Shown here: positions 10,957-21,670 of the stretch, piece by piece
How the letters are laid out: each line of letters starts with the position of its first letter
Position numbering within the stretch: position 1 is the stretch's first letter
NCBI GenBank assembly: GCA_022749655.1
Contig: CP094243.1
Span: 1,736,001 to 1,800,000 of the forward strand
DNA: 64,000 nt
Source of the DNA: Xanthomonas phaseoli pv. phaseoli
GTDB lineage: Bacteria; Pseudomonadota; Gammaproteobacteria; Xanthomonadales; Xanthomonadaceae
Direction: 5' to 3'
Translations under genes and position numbers: made by a program
Notes under the pieces: model-generated
The model's input: only the letters and a program-made list of their open reading frames with translations
Databases searched by the model: none
Told to the model about the DNA's origin: nothing

Positions 10957-12460
10957 TGCTGCGTCTTTGTGCGTTGTTGCTTGCGACCGGTTGCCTGCTC
11001 GGTGCGAATGCGTCCGCCGCCACGCCGGCGGCACCTCCCAGGTGCGCACCGACCATGGTGCGGTGCGTGGCCAATGGCAGGACGATGGCAGTGCGGTTTT
11101 CCGCGCGATCCCCTTCGCTGCGCCGCCACTGGGCGCGCTGCGCTGGCGCCCGCCGCAGCCGATCGCCGCATGGACGCAGGTGCGCGACGCCACTCAGGCT
11201 GCCACGCCGTGCGTGCAGCCGGCGCTGGGCTGGAACAACGCCATGGCCAAGCGCGGCACCGAAGATTGCCTCTATGTCGAAGTGCAGACACCGCAGCTGC
11301 ATCCGGCCAGGCCGCTGCCGGTATTCGTGTGGATCCACGGTGGCGCGAACGTGGCGGGCGGCGCCGATGGACATCTGCCCACCAACCTGGTGGCGCAGGG
11401 CATGCTGGTGGTGACGCTGCAATACCGGCTGGGCGCATTGGGGTTCCTGTCGTTGCCGGAGCTGGCCGATGGCGACAACGAAGCCGCCGGCAACTACGCC
11501 TTGCTCGACCAGATCGCTGCCTTGCAATGGGTGCGCGACAACATCGCGCAGTTCGGCGGCGACCCCGCGCGGGTGACCATCGCCGGGCAGTCGGCCGGCG
11601 GCCAGGACGTGGGCTTGCTGATGCTCAGCCCGCTCGCACGCGGCCTGTTCTCGGCAGCCATCGAACAGAGCGGCACTGCCGGCTTCGGCCTGCCGGCGCG
11701 CAGCTTGGAAGACAATCGCGCGCTGGGCGTGCGCATTGCCGAACGCGCCGGCATCGACGAGCCGGCCACACGGCTGGCGCAACTACGCGCGTTGCCGGCC
11801 GACCGACTGCTCAAGGCCGCGCAGGGCGTGGATGTGCCGGCCTTGGATGACGACGGCTATATCTGGTTGCAGGCGGTCGTCGACGGGCGCGTGCTGCCGC
11901 GTGCGCCGGCCGAGCTGCTGGCTGCCGGCGCGCAGGCAAAGGTGCCGCTGTTGATCGGTTACGTGGTGCAGGAACTGCGCTATGGCGGTGAGGAAGGCGC
12001 CGAGAAGCGGGTGCGCCGCGACTATCCCGACCACGCCGAGACCATCCTGCAAACGCATCGCGCCGCCACCGCGCAGCGCGCCGAACGGCAAGGCAATGTG
12101 TCCATGCAGTTGTCCACCGATCTAACCTTCCGTTGCCCGGCGGTGACCGTGGCGCAACGCCAGGCTGCGTTGGGCGCGCCGGTGTGGCATTACGTGTTCG
12201 ATACCGCCGTGCCCGGCGGGCAGGTGACGCATAGCGCCGAGTTGCCGTTCCTGTTCAAGAACCTGCCGATCGGCCAGCCGCCGGTGTCCCTGCAGCGCTA
12301 TTGGGCCGCGTTCGTGCAGCATGGCAATCCGAATGCCAAGGGTCTGCCGGCCTGGCCGGCATTTGCGCCGACGCATGCGGGGCTGCAGTTCGACGCGCAT
12401 GGCGTGCAACCCATCAAGGACGCGCGCCCGGCGGTGTGTGTGGGCGTGGATATGCCATAA
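10956..12460 (+). CDS. Type B carboxylesterase, exported, frameshift after signal peptide
   Basis: Serine carboxyl-ester hydrolase of the alpha/beta-hydrolase fold (cholinesterase-like). ATG 10956 gives a signal peptide (MLRLCALLLATGCLLGANAS) but that frame is lost around 11024-11036. The mature protein continues in the next frame as GTSQVRTDHGAVRGQW, consistent with one missing base. Supporting motifs are EDCLYVEVQTP (family EDCLYLN), the oxyanion-hole segment WIHGGANVAGG, the nucleophile elbow IAGQSAGGQDVG, and the late catalytic His in THSAELPFLF. The start overlaps the stop of the methyltransferase gene. Likely periplasmic or secreted; substrate unknown. Confidence 0.87.
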
Positions 12461-12576
12461 CGCCATCCGTGGTGCGAAACGCGCGCACCGCTGCGGTGCG
12501 CGCGTGTGATGCCATGACCAAGCGCCTGCGCGTACCGCGAAGGTGCGTGAGGCACTTCGTCCTGAGATGGCGGCCG

Positions 12577-14541
12577 TTACTTTCTCTGCAACCTGATCGC
12601 CGCGCCGCCATTTGCCGCCAAGTTCAGCTGCAAGGTGTCGTTGCGGGTGAGTGTGCGGGTGTCGATGCGCACGTCCGTCGGCGCCTGTCCATCGGCGTAG
12701 ATGGTGGCTGTCCAGTTGCCCTTGCCCAAGAACGATAACGGCACCTCCATCGTGCGCGCCTGCTCGTTGGTCATTGCACCCACATACCAGTCCTTGCCGC
12801 TACGCCGCGCCAGCGCGATGTGCTCGCCGATGGCGCCATCCAGCGCGCGCGTCTCGTCCCAGCTTGCCGGCACATCACGCAAGAACTGCGCGGCAGGTAC
12901 GTTTTCGTATTGCTCGGGACTGTCGGCCACCACCGCAAACGGACTCTCGTAGACCACGTACATCGCCAATTGCTGCGCGCGTGTGGTCATCACCTGCGGC
13001 CCGACGTGTTGTGGCTTGAACTCGGCCGGACGGACATTGCGGAAGCCGCCAGGCGTGTAATCCATCGGCCCGAGCAACATGCGCGTAAACGGCAGGGTGA
13101 GGTTGTGGGTTGCGGTGATGCGCGCGCTCCACTTGTTGTACTCGGCGCCGAGCACGCCCTCCTGGGTGAGGTAGTTCGGATAGGTGCGGGTCAGCCCGGT
13201 CGGGTGATACGCACCGTGCAGATCCACCAGCAGCCTGTGCTCGGCAGCCTTGCTCAGAAGACGATGATAGAAGTCCACCATCTGCTGATCGTCGCGGTCC
13301 ATGAAATCGACCTTGATGCCCTTGATGCCCAGCTGCTGGTACCAGGTGAGCGCTTGGTCCATGTGCGCATCGAGCGCGCGCCAGTGCGCCCACAGCCACA
13401 ACCCGACATCGCGCTTGCGTGCGTAGTTCACCAAGCCAGGCAGATCGAGTTGCTCGACCGGGCGGAGAATGTCTGCATCGGCGTTGTACTGGCCATCGCC
13501 GGTGCTGCCGTAATACCAGCCGTCGTCGATCAGCATGTATTGCAGCTTCAACTGCTGCGCATGGTCGATATAACGCTGGACGGTGGCGGTATTCATTCCC
13601 GGGTTCGCCACCCCGCTGGCCAGACTGCCCGACCACCAATCCCACGCCGATTTGCCCGCGCGCACCCAACTCGCATCGAAGGCGGGCGGCGGATTCAGCG
13701 CGGAAATCAGGTTGGATTCGATCAGGCTTGCGGGATTGTCGGCCAGCATGATGACGCGCCACGGCGTGGCGAAATCGCGGCCCTTGGCATCGATGCTGAC
13801 CGCCACCGTGGGGTCGTCCAGGCGTGGCGACAGTTTTGCCGACACGCCCAGGCCGCCATCGGAACGACCGGTGAGATACAACCCGGCGTAATCGCGCAGA
13901 TTCGCTTCGCCGATCGCAAGCGTGGTGCCGCCGGCGTCGGTCTGGCACACCAGCGGTAACTCGATCAAATTGTGGGCACGCAATTTCGATGCGGCGATGG
14001 CATCGTATTCGCCCTCGTGACTGGTTCCGAAGCGGCCCAGATTCAAGTTCCAACAGCGGTAATCGCGCGGGAACGCGAAGCTGGTGAGTTCGTCGCGAAT
14101 GCGCACCTGGCCCGTATCCGGCAGGACGTAACGCAGTGCAACGCCGTCGTCATACGCACGCAGTTCGATGCCGAGCTTGCGATGTTGCGTATCGGTCAGT
14201 TGCACGCGCAGTGCTCGATAGTGGTCGCGTGCCTGTCGCGTCTTTCCGACCGGCAAGGTGAAGCGGCTGTCGTGCAGTTCGGTCGTGCTGCCTTGCAGCG
14301 TCATGTCACGGCCGAGCTTGTTGCCTCGGCCCAGATCCAGCCCGAGCGGTGCATCGTCGAGCACCAATGTGTTGCGATACAGCACGCGATAGCTGGGCAC
14401 GCCATCGGCGCGCAGCGTGAATTCCACTTGCATGCGTGCATCGGGCGATTGCACGCGCAAGCTCTGTGCTGCAGCGGGTGCAGCGATCAAACACAGCAAT
14501 GCACATGCCGCCGGGACTGCGGACTGGATCAGGTTTCGCAT
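12577..14541 (-). CDS. Glycoside hydrolase family 97 enzyme, exported
   Basis: GH97 glycosidase, a family containing inverting alpha-glucosidases (SusB) and retaining alpha-galactosidases. It has a signal peptide (cleavage near AAPAAAQ), an N-terminal beta-sandwich, and a (beta/alpha)8 barrel with SAWDWWSG, YMLIDDGWYYG, IKGIKVDFMDRDDQ and LVDLHGAYHPTGLTRTYPN, then a C-terminal beta domain; 654 aa, full length. The Asp in KVDFMDRDD lies where the retaining members have their nucleophile, so an alpha-galactosidase-like retaining enzyme is favoured by inference. The start at 14541 follows a strong ribosome site (GGAGGGA). It is divergent from the GH2 gene and shares a 218-base promoter region carrying a palindrome. 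Confidence 0.9.
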   Translation of the reverse strand: MRNLIQSAVPAACALLCLIAAPAAAQSLRVQSPDARMQVEFTLRADGVPSYRVLYRNTLVLDDAPLGLDLGRGNKLGRDMTLQGSTTELHDSRFTLPVGKTRQARDHYRALRVQLTDTQHRKLGIELRAYDDGVALRYVLPDTGQVRIRDELTSFAFPRDYRCWNLNLGRFGTSHEGEYDAIAASKLRAHNLIELPLVCQTDAGGTTLAIGEANLRDYAGLYLTGRSDGGLGVSAKLSPRLDDPTVAVSIDAKGRDFATPWRVIMLADNPASLIESNLISALNPPPAFDASWVRAGKSAWDWWSGSLASGVANPGMNTATVQRYIDHAQQLKLQYMLIDDGWYYGSTGDGQYNADADILRPVEQLDLPGLVNYARKRDVGLWLWAHWRALDAHMDQALTWYQQLGIKGIKVDFMDRDDQQMVDFYHRLLSKAAEHRLLVDLHGAYHPTGLTRTYPNYLTQEGVLGAEYNKWSARITATHNLTLPFTRMLLGPMDYTPGGFRNVRPAEFKPQHVGPQVMTTRAQQLAMYVVYESPFAVVADSPEQYENVPAAQFLRDVPASWDETRALDGAIGEHIALARRSGKDWYVGAMTNEQARTMEVPLSFLGKGNWTATIYADGQAPTDVRIDTRTLTRNDTLQLNLAANGGAAIRLQRK

Positions 14542-14603
14542 GATTCCCTCCTCCTGGGATTGCCAACCCTAACCCAGAAAGGTTGTTGTCGATATCCAGC
14601 TGG

Positions 14604-14615
14604 GGTAACGTTACC
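14604..14615. promoter_or_regulatory. Candidate LacI-family operator GGTAACGTTACC
   Basis: A perfect 12-bp palindrome with a central CG step, the usual design of LacI/GalR operators. It lies between the divergent GH97 and GH2 genes, 63 bases before the GH97 start and 145 before the GH2 start. A LacI-family regulator is encoded at the other end of the same locus (21671-22723). That this protein binds here is inference from context. Confidence 0.5.
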
Positions 14616-14759
14616 TCGCACCATGGCCGCTGAAACAGGGGCGGCAGCCACGGGCGGCATCACGGAGGTCATGACGCAGAACGTCTGCACGACGGGTTGC
14701 CGATTGCATCGAAGCGGTGTGCACCGTTGCGTGGCAGTAGAGCTTGGGAGAGGCCTCTA

Positions 14760-17700
14760 ATGCTGATGGTTCGCAGGGCGTTCCGCCGCGGAGCGCTGTG
14801 GTTGTTGTGTGCTTGCATGGGTTGCACTGCAGTGGAGGCAGCGCCAGCCGACGATCCGCCCGGTCCGTATGACGTGCGCGTGCTTGCCGGTGGCGTTGCG
14901 CTGACCAAGAAACTCGCCGCCCAGACGCCGTGGTTGTCTGCCGATGCGGACTGGAGCGTCTTCGGATGGGTGCGCCCATCACGTTCGATCACAGGTCCCG
15001 CGTTGATAGCGGGCATCGGCGATCCGCAAGGGGCCGGCCGCTATTTCGTGATCGATGGCGGCACGCTCGGTTTTGCGCAGGGCGCCGACAATGTTCTGCG
15101 CAGTACGCAGGCCTTGCATGCGGACAACTGGACGCAAGTGGCCGCAGTTGCCCAGGGCGAACGCCTGACCCTGTACGCCAACGGCCGCAAGGTCGCCAGC
15201 GGTCGTGTGCAGCGGGCGGCCGTCGCGCCGACGCTGGTATTCGGTCCACGCCAGCAAGCTGCGGCGTATACGCAGCACTTCGGCGGCGATATCGCGGGCT
15301 TTACCGCACAGGCGGGCGCGCTGGATGCACAGGCCATTGCACGGCTTGCCGCAAACGCGCCGGATCCGGCACTGCAACGCTTCGAAGACGCATCGCCAGG
15401 CTGGCGCGTGCAGACCAAGCAGATGGCCGGCCAGCTTGCGCCGCAGCCGGCTGCAACGCTGCCGCGCAGTAGCGCCGCGTTCTCGACGCCGGTTGCACAG
15501 CCAGTCCCGGATGCGCCTGCGCTGCAATCGCTGGATGCCGCATCCTGGCGTGTAGGTGCATGGCAACTGGCCGCAGCACCCGAGCTTGGTCAAGCGACCG
15601 GCGCCACGCTGTCGCGCCGCGATGACACGACCGGCAACGCGGCGTGGCGTGTGGCGACCGTGCCGGGCACCGTGCTCACCACGCTGGTCGACCGTGGCGT
15701 GTATCCGGATCCGGACATCGGCCTCAACAACATGGCCATTCCCGAAGCGCTGAGCCGTCAGGACTGGTGGTACCGCAGCAGTTTCGACCTGCCTGCCGCC
15801 GCGCAAGGCAAGCGTCTGGAGCTGTTGTTCAACGGCATCAACTATGCCGGCGATATTTGGGTCAACGGCGTGCAGGTCGGGCACACCCGCGGCGCATTCG
15901 CGCGCGGTCGTTTCGATGTCAGCAAGCAGCTCACGCCAGGTCGCAACGTCATTGCGGTACGGGTATCGCCGCCACCGCATCCTGGCATTGCGCACGAACA
16001 ATCGATGAGCGCAGGCGTCGGCGAAAACGGTGGCATGCAGGCCTTGGATGGTCCGACCTTCATCGCCAGCGAGGGGTGGGACTGGATTCCCGCAGTGCGC
16101 GACCGCAATGCCGGTCTGTGGCAGGGCGTGCAGTTGCACGCCAGCGGACCGCTCGCACTTGGCGACATCCAGGTGGTGACCGCGCGCTTGGCGCCGGACC
16201 ATCGACGCGCCGAACTGGAAATCAACGTGCCGCTGCGCAACGACACGCCTGCCGCAGTGCAGGGCAGCGTGCAGTTGGCCTTCGGCGATGTGACCATCCA
16301 GCGCCAGGTCACGGTGCCGGCCGGCGGCATTACGCTGAAGTTCACCGCAGGCGATACGCCGCAGTTGCGCATTCTCAACCCGCGGCTGTGGTGGCCTAAC
16401 GGCTACGGGGAGCCTGCGCTGTACACGCTGCAGGCGGGCGTCGATGTGGCAGGCGCGCGCTCGGATGCGCAGCAGCTGCGCTTCGGTATTCGCGAGGTGA
16501 CTTACGAACTTTCGTTATTCGACGACGATGGCGCATTGCGCCGTGTGCTGGTCGATCTCAACCAGGCCCGCCAGCGTGGCGAACGCATCGTCGATGTACG
16601 CCATGCGGCGATTCGGCCGGTACCCGGTGGTAACGCGCAGTCGCTGTATCCCGGTGCGCTGGGTTCGCCGGCAGTGCAACAGCTGGACGATTCCACGCTG
16701 GCCCCGCATCTGGTCATTCGCATCAACGGTGTGCGCATTGCGGTGAAGGGCGGTAACTGGGGCATGGACGATTGGCGCAAGCGCGTTTCGCGTGAGCGGC
16801 TGGAGCCGTACTTCCGCCTGCAGCGCGATGCGCATTTCAATGTGGTGCGCAACTGGGTCGGGCAGAACACCGAAGCAAGCTTCTTCGAGCTGGCCGACGA
16901 ATACGGCATGTTGGTGCTCAACGATTTCTGGCAGTCCACGCAGAACTACAACATGGAGCCGGCCGACGCGGCGTTGTTCCTGGACAACGCGGCCGAGGTG
17001 ATCAAGCGCTTCCGCAATCATCCGTCCATCGTGTTGTGGTTCGGGCGCAACGAAGGCGTGCCCGCCCCCATCCTGAATGAAGGCCTGGACAAGCTGGTCG
17101 CCGAACTCGACGGCACGCGCTGGTACACCGGCAGTTCCAACGAGATCAATTTGCAGGGCAGTGGGCCGTACAACTATCGCGAGCCGGTGGCGTACTTCAA
17201 CAAGCTGGCGCAGGGTTTCTCGGTGGAGGTAGGCACGCCATCGTTCTCCACGCTGGAGTCGTTCAAGGCTTCAGTGCCGGCCGTTGGCGACCAATGGCCG
17301 ATCAGCGATGCCTGGGCGTACCACGACTGGCATCAGTCCGGTAACGGCGATACCACGAGTTTCATGCGCACGCTGACCGACAAGCTGGGCGCACCGACCA
17401 GCCTGGCCGATTTCGAGCGCAAGGCCCAGCTGCTCAATTACGAAACCCACCGCGCCATCTTCGAAGGCTTCAACGCGCAGCTGTGGAGTAAGAATAGCGG
17501 TCGCCTGCTGTGGATGAGCCACCCGGCGTGGCCGAGCAACATGTGGCAGGTGTATAGCCATGACTACGACACCCACGCCGCGTATTACGGCGTGCGCAAC
17601 GCCGCCGAGACGCTGCATGTGCAGATGAATCTGCCCGGGCACGAGGTGGTGGTGGTCAACAATGCTGCCACTGCGGTGCGTGGATTGCGTGTGCGTGCAC

Positions 17701-18230
17701 AGGTGTACGCCAACGACGGCAGGCTGCTGCAACAGCGCGAACAGGCACTGGATGCCGCGGCGGTGGCGGTGTCGGCACCCGTGCTGCAGTTGGCACCGTT
17801 GCTGAAGGACACCAACGGGTTGGGCTTTGTGCGGCTGCAGTTGCTCGATCGCGATGCAGTGGTGCGCTCGCGCAACTTCTACTGGGTGGCGCGCGATGCT
17901 GTGGCGATGCGTGGGCTGGAGGCGCTCGCAAAGGTGCCGCTACAGCTCACCATGCAAGTGCAGCAGGGCAACGAGGAGGCCGTGCTGCGCGCCACCGTCC
18001 GCAACCCGTCGCAGCAGGTGGCCCTCAATACCAAGCTGACCCTGGTGGATGGACAAGGCCAGCGCATCCTGCCGGCCTATTACAGCGACAACTACCTCAG
18101 CCTGGTGCCAGGCGAAGAGCGCGTGGTGGAAATTCGCGGCCCGTCCGCTGCCACCTTGCGCAACGCCACGCTGCAATTGCGTGGCTGGAATGCCGAACCA
18201 TCCACAGGCGTCGCCAACGGTTCTCCGTAG
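14760..18230 (+). CDS. Glycoside hydrolase family 2 enzyme (beta-mannosidase / exo-glucosaminidase-like) with N-terminal LamG-like domain
   Basis: Exported GH2 glycosidase, 1,156 aa. ATG 14760 follows GGGAGAGG and gives a signal peptide ending near AVEAAPA. Residues about 40-210 form a concanavalin/LamG-like beta-sandwich (WSVFGWVRPS, LTLYANGRKVASG). The GH2 core follows: sugar-binding jelly roll (WRVATVPGTVLTTLVDRG, DWWYRSSFDLP), immunoglobulin-like domain, and TIM barrel with RNWVGQNTEASFFELADEYG and IVLWFGRNEG, where the Asn-Glu pair fits the acid/base, plus further Ig-like domains. Overall it resembles mannosylglycoprotein endo-beta-mannosidases and exo-beta-glucosaminidases rather than beta-galactosidases. 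It lies upstream of the receptor gene in the same orientation, so the product is probably imported or processed with it. Exact specificity is not readable. Confidence 0.88.
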   Translation: MLMVRRAFRRGALWLLCACMGCTAVEAAPADDPPGPYDVRVLAGGVALTKKLAAQTPWLSADADWSVFGWVRPSRSITGPALIAGIGDPQGAGRYFVIDGGTLGFAQGADNVLRSTQALHADNWTQVAAVAQGERLTLYANGRKVASGRVQRAAVAPTLVFGPRQQAAAYTQHFGGDIAGFTAQAGALDAQAIARLAANAPDPALQRFEDASPGWRVQTKQMAGQLAPQPAATLPRSSAAFSTPVAQPVPDAPALQSLDAASWRVGAWQLAAAPELGQATGATLSRRDDTTGNAAWRVATVPGTVLTTLVDRGVYPDPDIGLNNMAIPEALSRQDWWYRSSFDLPAAAQGKRLELLFNGINYAGDIWVNGVQVGHTRGAFARGRFDVSKQLTPGRNVIAVRVSPPPHPGIAHEQSMSAGVGENGGMQALDGPTFIASEGWDWIPAVRDRNAGLWQGVQLHASGPLALGDIQVVTARLAPDHRRAELEINVPLRNDTPAAVQGSVQLAFGDVTIQRQVTVPAGGITLKFTAGDTPQLRILNPRLWWPNGYGEPALYTLQAGVDVAGARSDAQQLRFGIREVTYELSLFDDDGALRRVLVDLNQARQRGERIVDVRHAAIRPVPGGNAQSLYPGALGSPAVQQLDDSTLAPHLVIRINGVRIAVKGGNWGMDDWRKRVSRERLEPYFRLQRDAHFNVVRNWVGQNTEASFFELADEYGMLVLNDFWQSTQNYNMEPADAALFLDNAAEVIKRFRNHPSIVLWFGRNEGVPAPILNEGLDKLVAELDGTRWYTGSSNEINLQGSGPYNYREPVAYFNKLAQGFSVEVGTPSFSTLESFKASVPAVGDQWPISDAWAYHDWHQSGNGDTTSFMRTLTDKLGAPTSLADFERKAQLLNYETHRAIFEGFNAQLWSKNSGRLLWMSHPAWPSNMWQVYSHDYDTHAAYYGVRNAAETLHVQMNLPGHEVVVVNNAATAVRGLRVRAQVYANDGRLLQQREQALDAAAVAVSAPVLQLAPLLKDTNGLGFVRLQLLDRDAVVRSRNFYWVARDAVAMRGLEALAKVPLQLTMQVQQGNEEAVLRATVRNPSQQVALNTKLTLVDGQGQRILPAYYSDNYLSLVPGEERVVEIRGPSAATLRNATLQLRGWNAEPSTGVANGSP

Positions 18231-18308
18231 CGAGGTCTGCGTGTTGCCGCGCCGTGTCGTGCACGGCGCTTGCACTGACGCACCGCCTGGTGCCGTCAGC
18301 CAATACCG

Positions 18309-18327
18309 CATTGCCGTGCCGGCAATG
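18309..18327. promoter_or_regulatory. Inverted repeat before the TonB-dependent receptor
   Basis: Eight-base arms CATTGCCG and CGGCAATG separated by TGC, 45 bases before the receptor start. It has no T tail, so it could be an operator or an mRNA hairpin. It does not match the palindrome at 14604. Confidence 0.35.
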
Positions 18328-18371
18328 TCAGTCGAACCGGTCGTGGAGTGTCGTCATCCCTGGGAGGGGAC

Positions 18372-21307
18372 ATGAACAAACTGCATTCGAATACCCGCCA
18401 CACCCCATTGGCGGCCGCACTCGCGGCTGCGCTCACCCTGCTTGCCGGCGGCGCAAGCGCACAGGACACCGCCACCACTGCAGGCGTCACCGAACTGGAC
18501 AAGGTAATGGTCAAGGGCGTGCGCGGCGCACAGGCCGAGGCCATCGAGAACAAGCGCAGCGCCGCGCAGATCATCGATTCGATTTCTGCCGAAGACATCG
18601 GCAAATTGCCCGACGTCACCATCACCGATTCCCTGCAGCGCGTGCCGGGCGTGCAGATCCGGCGCTCGGCCGGCGAAGGATCGCAGCTCAATATCCGTGG
18701 CATGCCGCAGGTGCAGACCACCATGAACGGTGAGCTGTACTTGAGTGCCGGTGGTGGCGATCAGTATGGCCAGCCGAACATCGGCCGCGCGCAGCCGGAT
18801 TTCGTGGATATTCCGCCCACGCTGTTCAGTGGCGTGGATGTGATCAAGTCGCCCACTGCCGCCGATCTGGATGGTGGCATCAGCGGCACCGTCTCGCTGA
18901 AGACGCGGCGTCCGTTCGATCTGCCGGAAGGCTGGACTTTCAGCGGTCAGGCCGAAGGCTCGTATGGCGACCGCGTGCAGAAAGCCAACGCGTTGTATTC
19001 GGGATTGGCCAGTTTCCGTACCGCGCGTTGGGGCGCGTTGCTGGCGGTGTCGTATTCGGATGCCACGCTGGAAAACAAGCACCCCAGCGTGTATTCCAAC
19101 GGCGCGCAGAAATCCACCGAACAGAATGTCGGCTTCGACTTCAACGGCGATGGACGTATCGGCAACAACACCGATCCGGGCAATTTGCCGCGTGACTATT
19201 TCTACAATTGGGTCGCCACCGAGCTGGATAACCGCAGCACCGATCGCCAGCGCACCGGCCTCAACGGCTCGTTCCAGTTCAACATCAACGATGCGTGGAC
19301 GGTGCTGGCGGACGCCGCCTACACCAAGCTCGAAGACCACGACACCTCGGTAGCCGCGCAGTTGCATACCGGTTGGGCGACCAATCAGCTGCAGCCGGGG
19401 TCGGTCGTCGATCCCAACGGGGTGCTGGAGTACGGCAATTTTCGCTACAACCGCTTCCAGGCGCACTCGATGGCCGGGGTGGCTGATTCGGATGCGCTCA
19501 ACACCAATCTGGAATTGCGCTACGACGACGGCGGGCCGTTCCGTGCCTCGTTCCGCTGGGTGCATGGCGATGCGCAGCGCACCTACGACGAAGCGCGTGC
19601 CGATGCAGTGGTGACACGCGGCGACCAGATTCCACGTGCCGGCGGCGTGACCCAGTGGGCCAACGTCAATGGCTCCCCACGGTGGATGCATCGGTGGATT
19701 TCCGCGGCACCTATCCGGCGGTCAACCTGGCGACCGATGTGTCCAATCCAGACAACTGGCAGCTGATGTCCACCTGGGCGCAGGGCAACAAGATCGAGGC
19801 CAAGATGGATGCGTTCCGCGCCGATGGCACTTTCGAGTTCGACGAGGGCGTGGTGCGCGGCTTCCAGTTCGGTATTCGCTATGGCGAACGCGATTTCAAG
19901 CTCGATACCTATCGGTATCTGTCGCCGGTGTCGTCCAGCTGCGCCGACCCGAACCGTTCGCTGTACTACTACAAGGATCCGCTGATCGTGGATACCTGCA
20001 GCGGCGTGTCCGAGGCGCGCTTGCTGCCGTTCAATTCGATTCCCGGTTATTGGGCGTATTTCAACGACTTCGATCCGCTCAAGGTCACCGGCCTGGGTAG
20101 CCAGGGCCTGCCTGCAATCAACCCGCAGGCGATGAAAGACCCGGTCGCTTATCTCAATAGCCTGTATCCGGGCAACGTGGCGTATCAGCAGGCAGCCGAT
20201 TCCTACCAGGTCACCGAAAAAACCAGCTCGGCCTATTTCATGGCCAACCTGGAAGGCGGTACCGGCACGCGCGTGCCGTGGACAGCCAACATCGGTGCAC
20301 GCATCGTGCAGACCAAGCTGGCGATCGACCAGTACCTGAGCAGCGGCAACGTCTATATCGGCAATGTCGAATGGAATGGCGTCAGTCCTGCGATCGGCAC
20401 CAACCGTCTGAATCGCCAGTACACCGATGTGCTGCCCAGCGCGAACCTGTCGCTGGACATCACCGATGCGCAGAAGCTGCGTTTCGCCTACAACAAGGCG
20501 GTTGCGCGTCAGGACCTGCCCGATCTGGGCCGTGGTCTGGTGAGCTTCTACGCGGTGAATGGCACACCGCCGCGTAACCCGTCGCTACCATCGGATGCGG
20601 TGCTGTTCCTCAATGGCCGTTCGGGCAATCCGGATCTGGATCCGTACCGCGCCACCAACTACAACGCCTCGTGGGAATGGTATTTCGCCGACGCCTCGTT
20701 GATCAGCGTGGGTGCGTTCCTGATCGATGTGAAGTCGTTCCCCACCACCGTCACCAATATCGAGCCCTTGCCCGATGCCGATGGCGTCGTGCGCGCGGGT
20801 GGCCCGGTCGAGCGCATCGTCAATGGCGGCGGCGGCAAGATCAAGGGCTTCGAAATCGGCTACCAGCAGGCCTTCGATTTCCTGCCGGGCTGGCTGAGCG
20901 GCTTCGGGACCAACATCAACTACACCTTCTCCGATGCCGATACCGACAACACCGATATCGACGGCAACACGCTGCCGATCGGCGACAACTCCAAGCATCA
21001 GGCCAACGCGGTGCTGTGGTATCAGAAGGACAAGCTGCAGGCGCGCGTGGCCTACAACTGGCGCAGCAAGCGCTTCAGCCAGGTCAACAGTTCTGCATGG
21101 GGCGACGAGCTGGCGATCTGGAATGATGACGTCGGTTACCTGGACGCATCGTTGAGCTACGACGTCAACGATCACCTGACCTTGTACGCCCAGGCCACCA
21201 ACCTGACTGGCGAAAGCGAACGCCGTTACGCGCAATGGACCAATCACTACTTCGACCAGAACATCTTCGAGCGTCGCTACTACGCGGGTCTGCGCTTGCG
21301 CTTTTGA
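18372..21307 (+). CDS. TonB-dependent outer-membrane receptor, frameshift at 19675-19678
   Basis: Outer-membrane active transporter of the oligosaccharide-receptor type common in Xanthomonas carbohydrate loci. ATG 18372 follows GGGAGGGG. The signal peptide is cleaved near GASAQDT. The plug domain shows DKVMVKGVRGAQAEAIENKR, IIDSISAEDIGKLPDVTITDSLQRVPGVQI and LNIRGMPQ. A beta-barrel of about 700 residues follows and ends with an aromatic residue (YAGLRLRF), the usual sorting signal. Coding shifts frame at CCCC 19675-19678: the first frame runs into noise while NGSPTVDASVDFRGTY continues in the next, consistent with one lost C. The neighbouring GH2/GH97 genes and LacI gene suggest uptake of plant-derived oligosaccharides. 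Confidence 0.9.
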
Positions 21308-21334
21308 TGCCATGCACTGATGCAAGACGCTGCT

Positions 21335-21366
21335 GTGCGGCACGGTGTACGCGCGCCGTGCCGCAC
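21335..21366. terminator. Hairpin downstream of the receptor gene
   Basis: Perfect 11-bp arms GTGCGGCACGG and CCGTGCCGCAC with a 10-base loop, starting 28 bases after the receptor stop. There is no T run, so it may be an mRNA-stabilising hairpin rather than a terminator. Confidence 0.5.
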
Positions 21367-21473
21367 ATGCGGTTCTCCTCGTTCCTCTCCAAGCGGTCAT
21401 TGCGCGTTCTTCCCGTCGCCGTTTGATACGGCGCTGCAGTACGTTCGGCGGTGACGTCGAATACCCTCCCATT

Positions 21474-21509
21474 CGGCTACATCGTCGGGAAGCGATGTGG
21501 CCGTTTTTT
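21474..21509 (+). terminator. Rho-independent terminator
   Basis: Arms CGGCTACATCG and CGATGTGGCCG (one mismatch) with an 8-base loop are followed directly by TTTTTT. It is placed to end the receptor transcript. The rest of 21308-21670 shows no gene. Confidence 0.75.
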
Positions 21510-21670
21510 GTGTGATTGCGTGGGCGTCTGCGCACTCATGCCGGCAGTTGAGTGCTACAACCGTCAGCCTGGGTGCTCATGAAGGGGCAGTCGGCGGCGA
21601 CGGCGCAGCGTGCGCGCCGACTGATGGGTGGCATCGATGCCGAACCGGACGGTGATCGCCTGCTGCGGCG

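Noticed and set aside
1909-18230. Long antisense open frames opposite the efflux, aminopeptidase, carboxylesterase and GH2 genes
   Set aside because: High-GC coding DNA produces long antisense frames; those products are Arg/His/Ala-rich with no domains.
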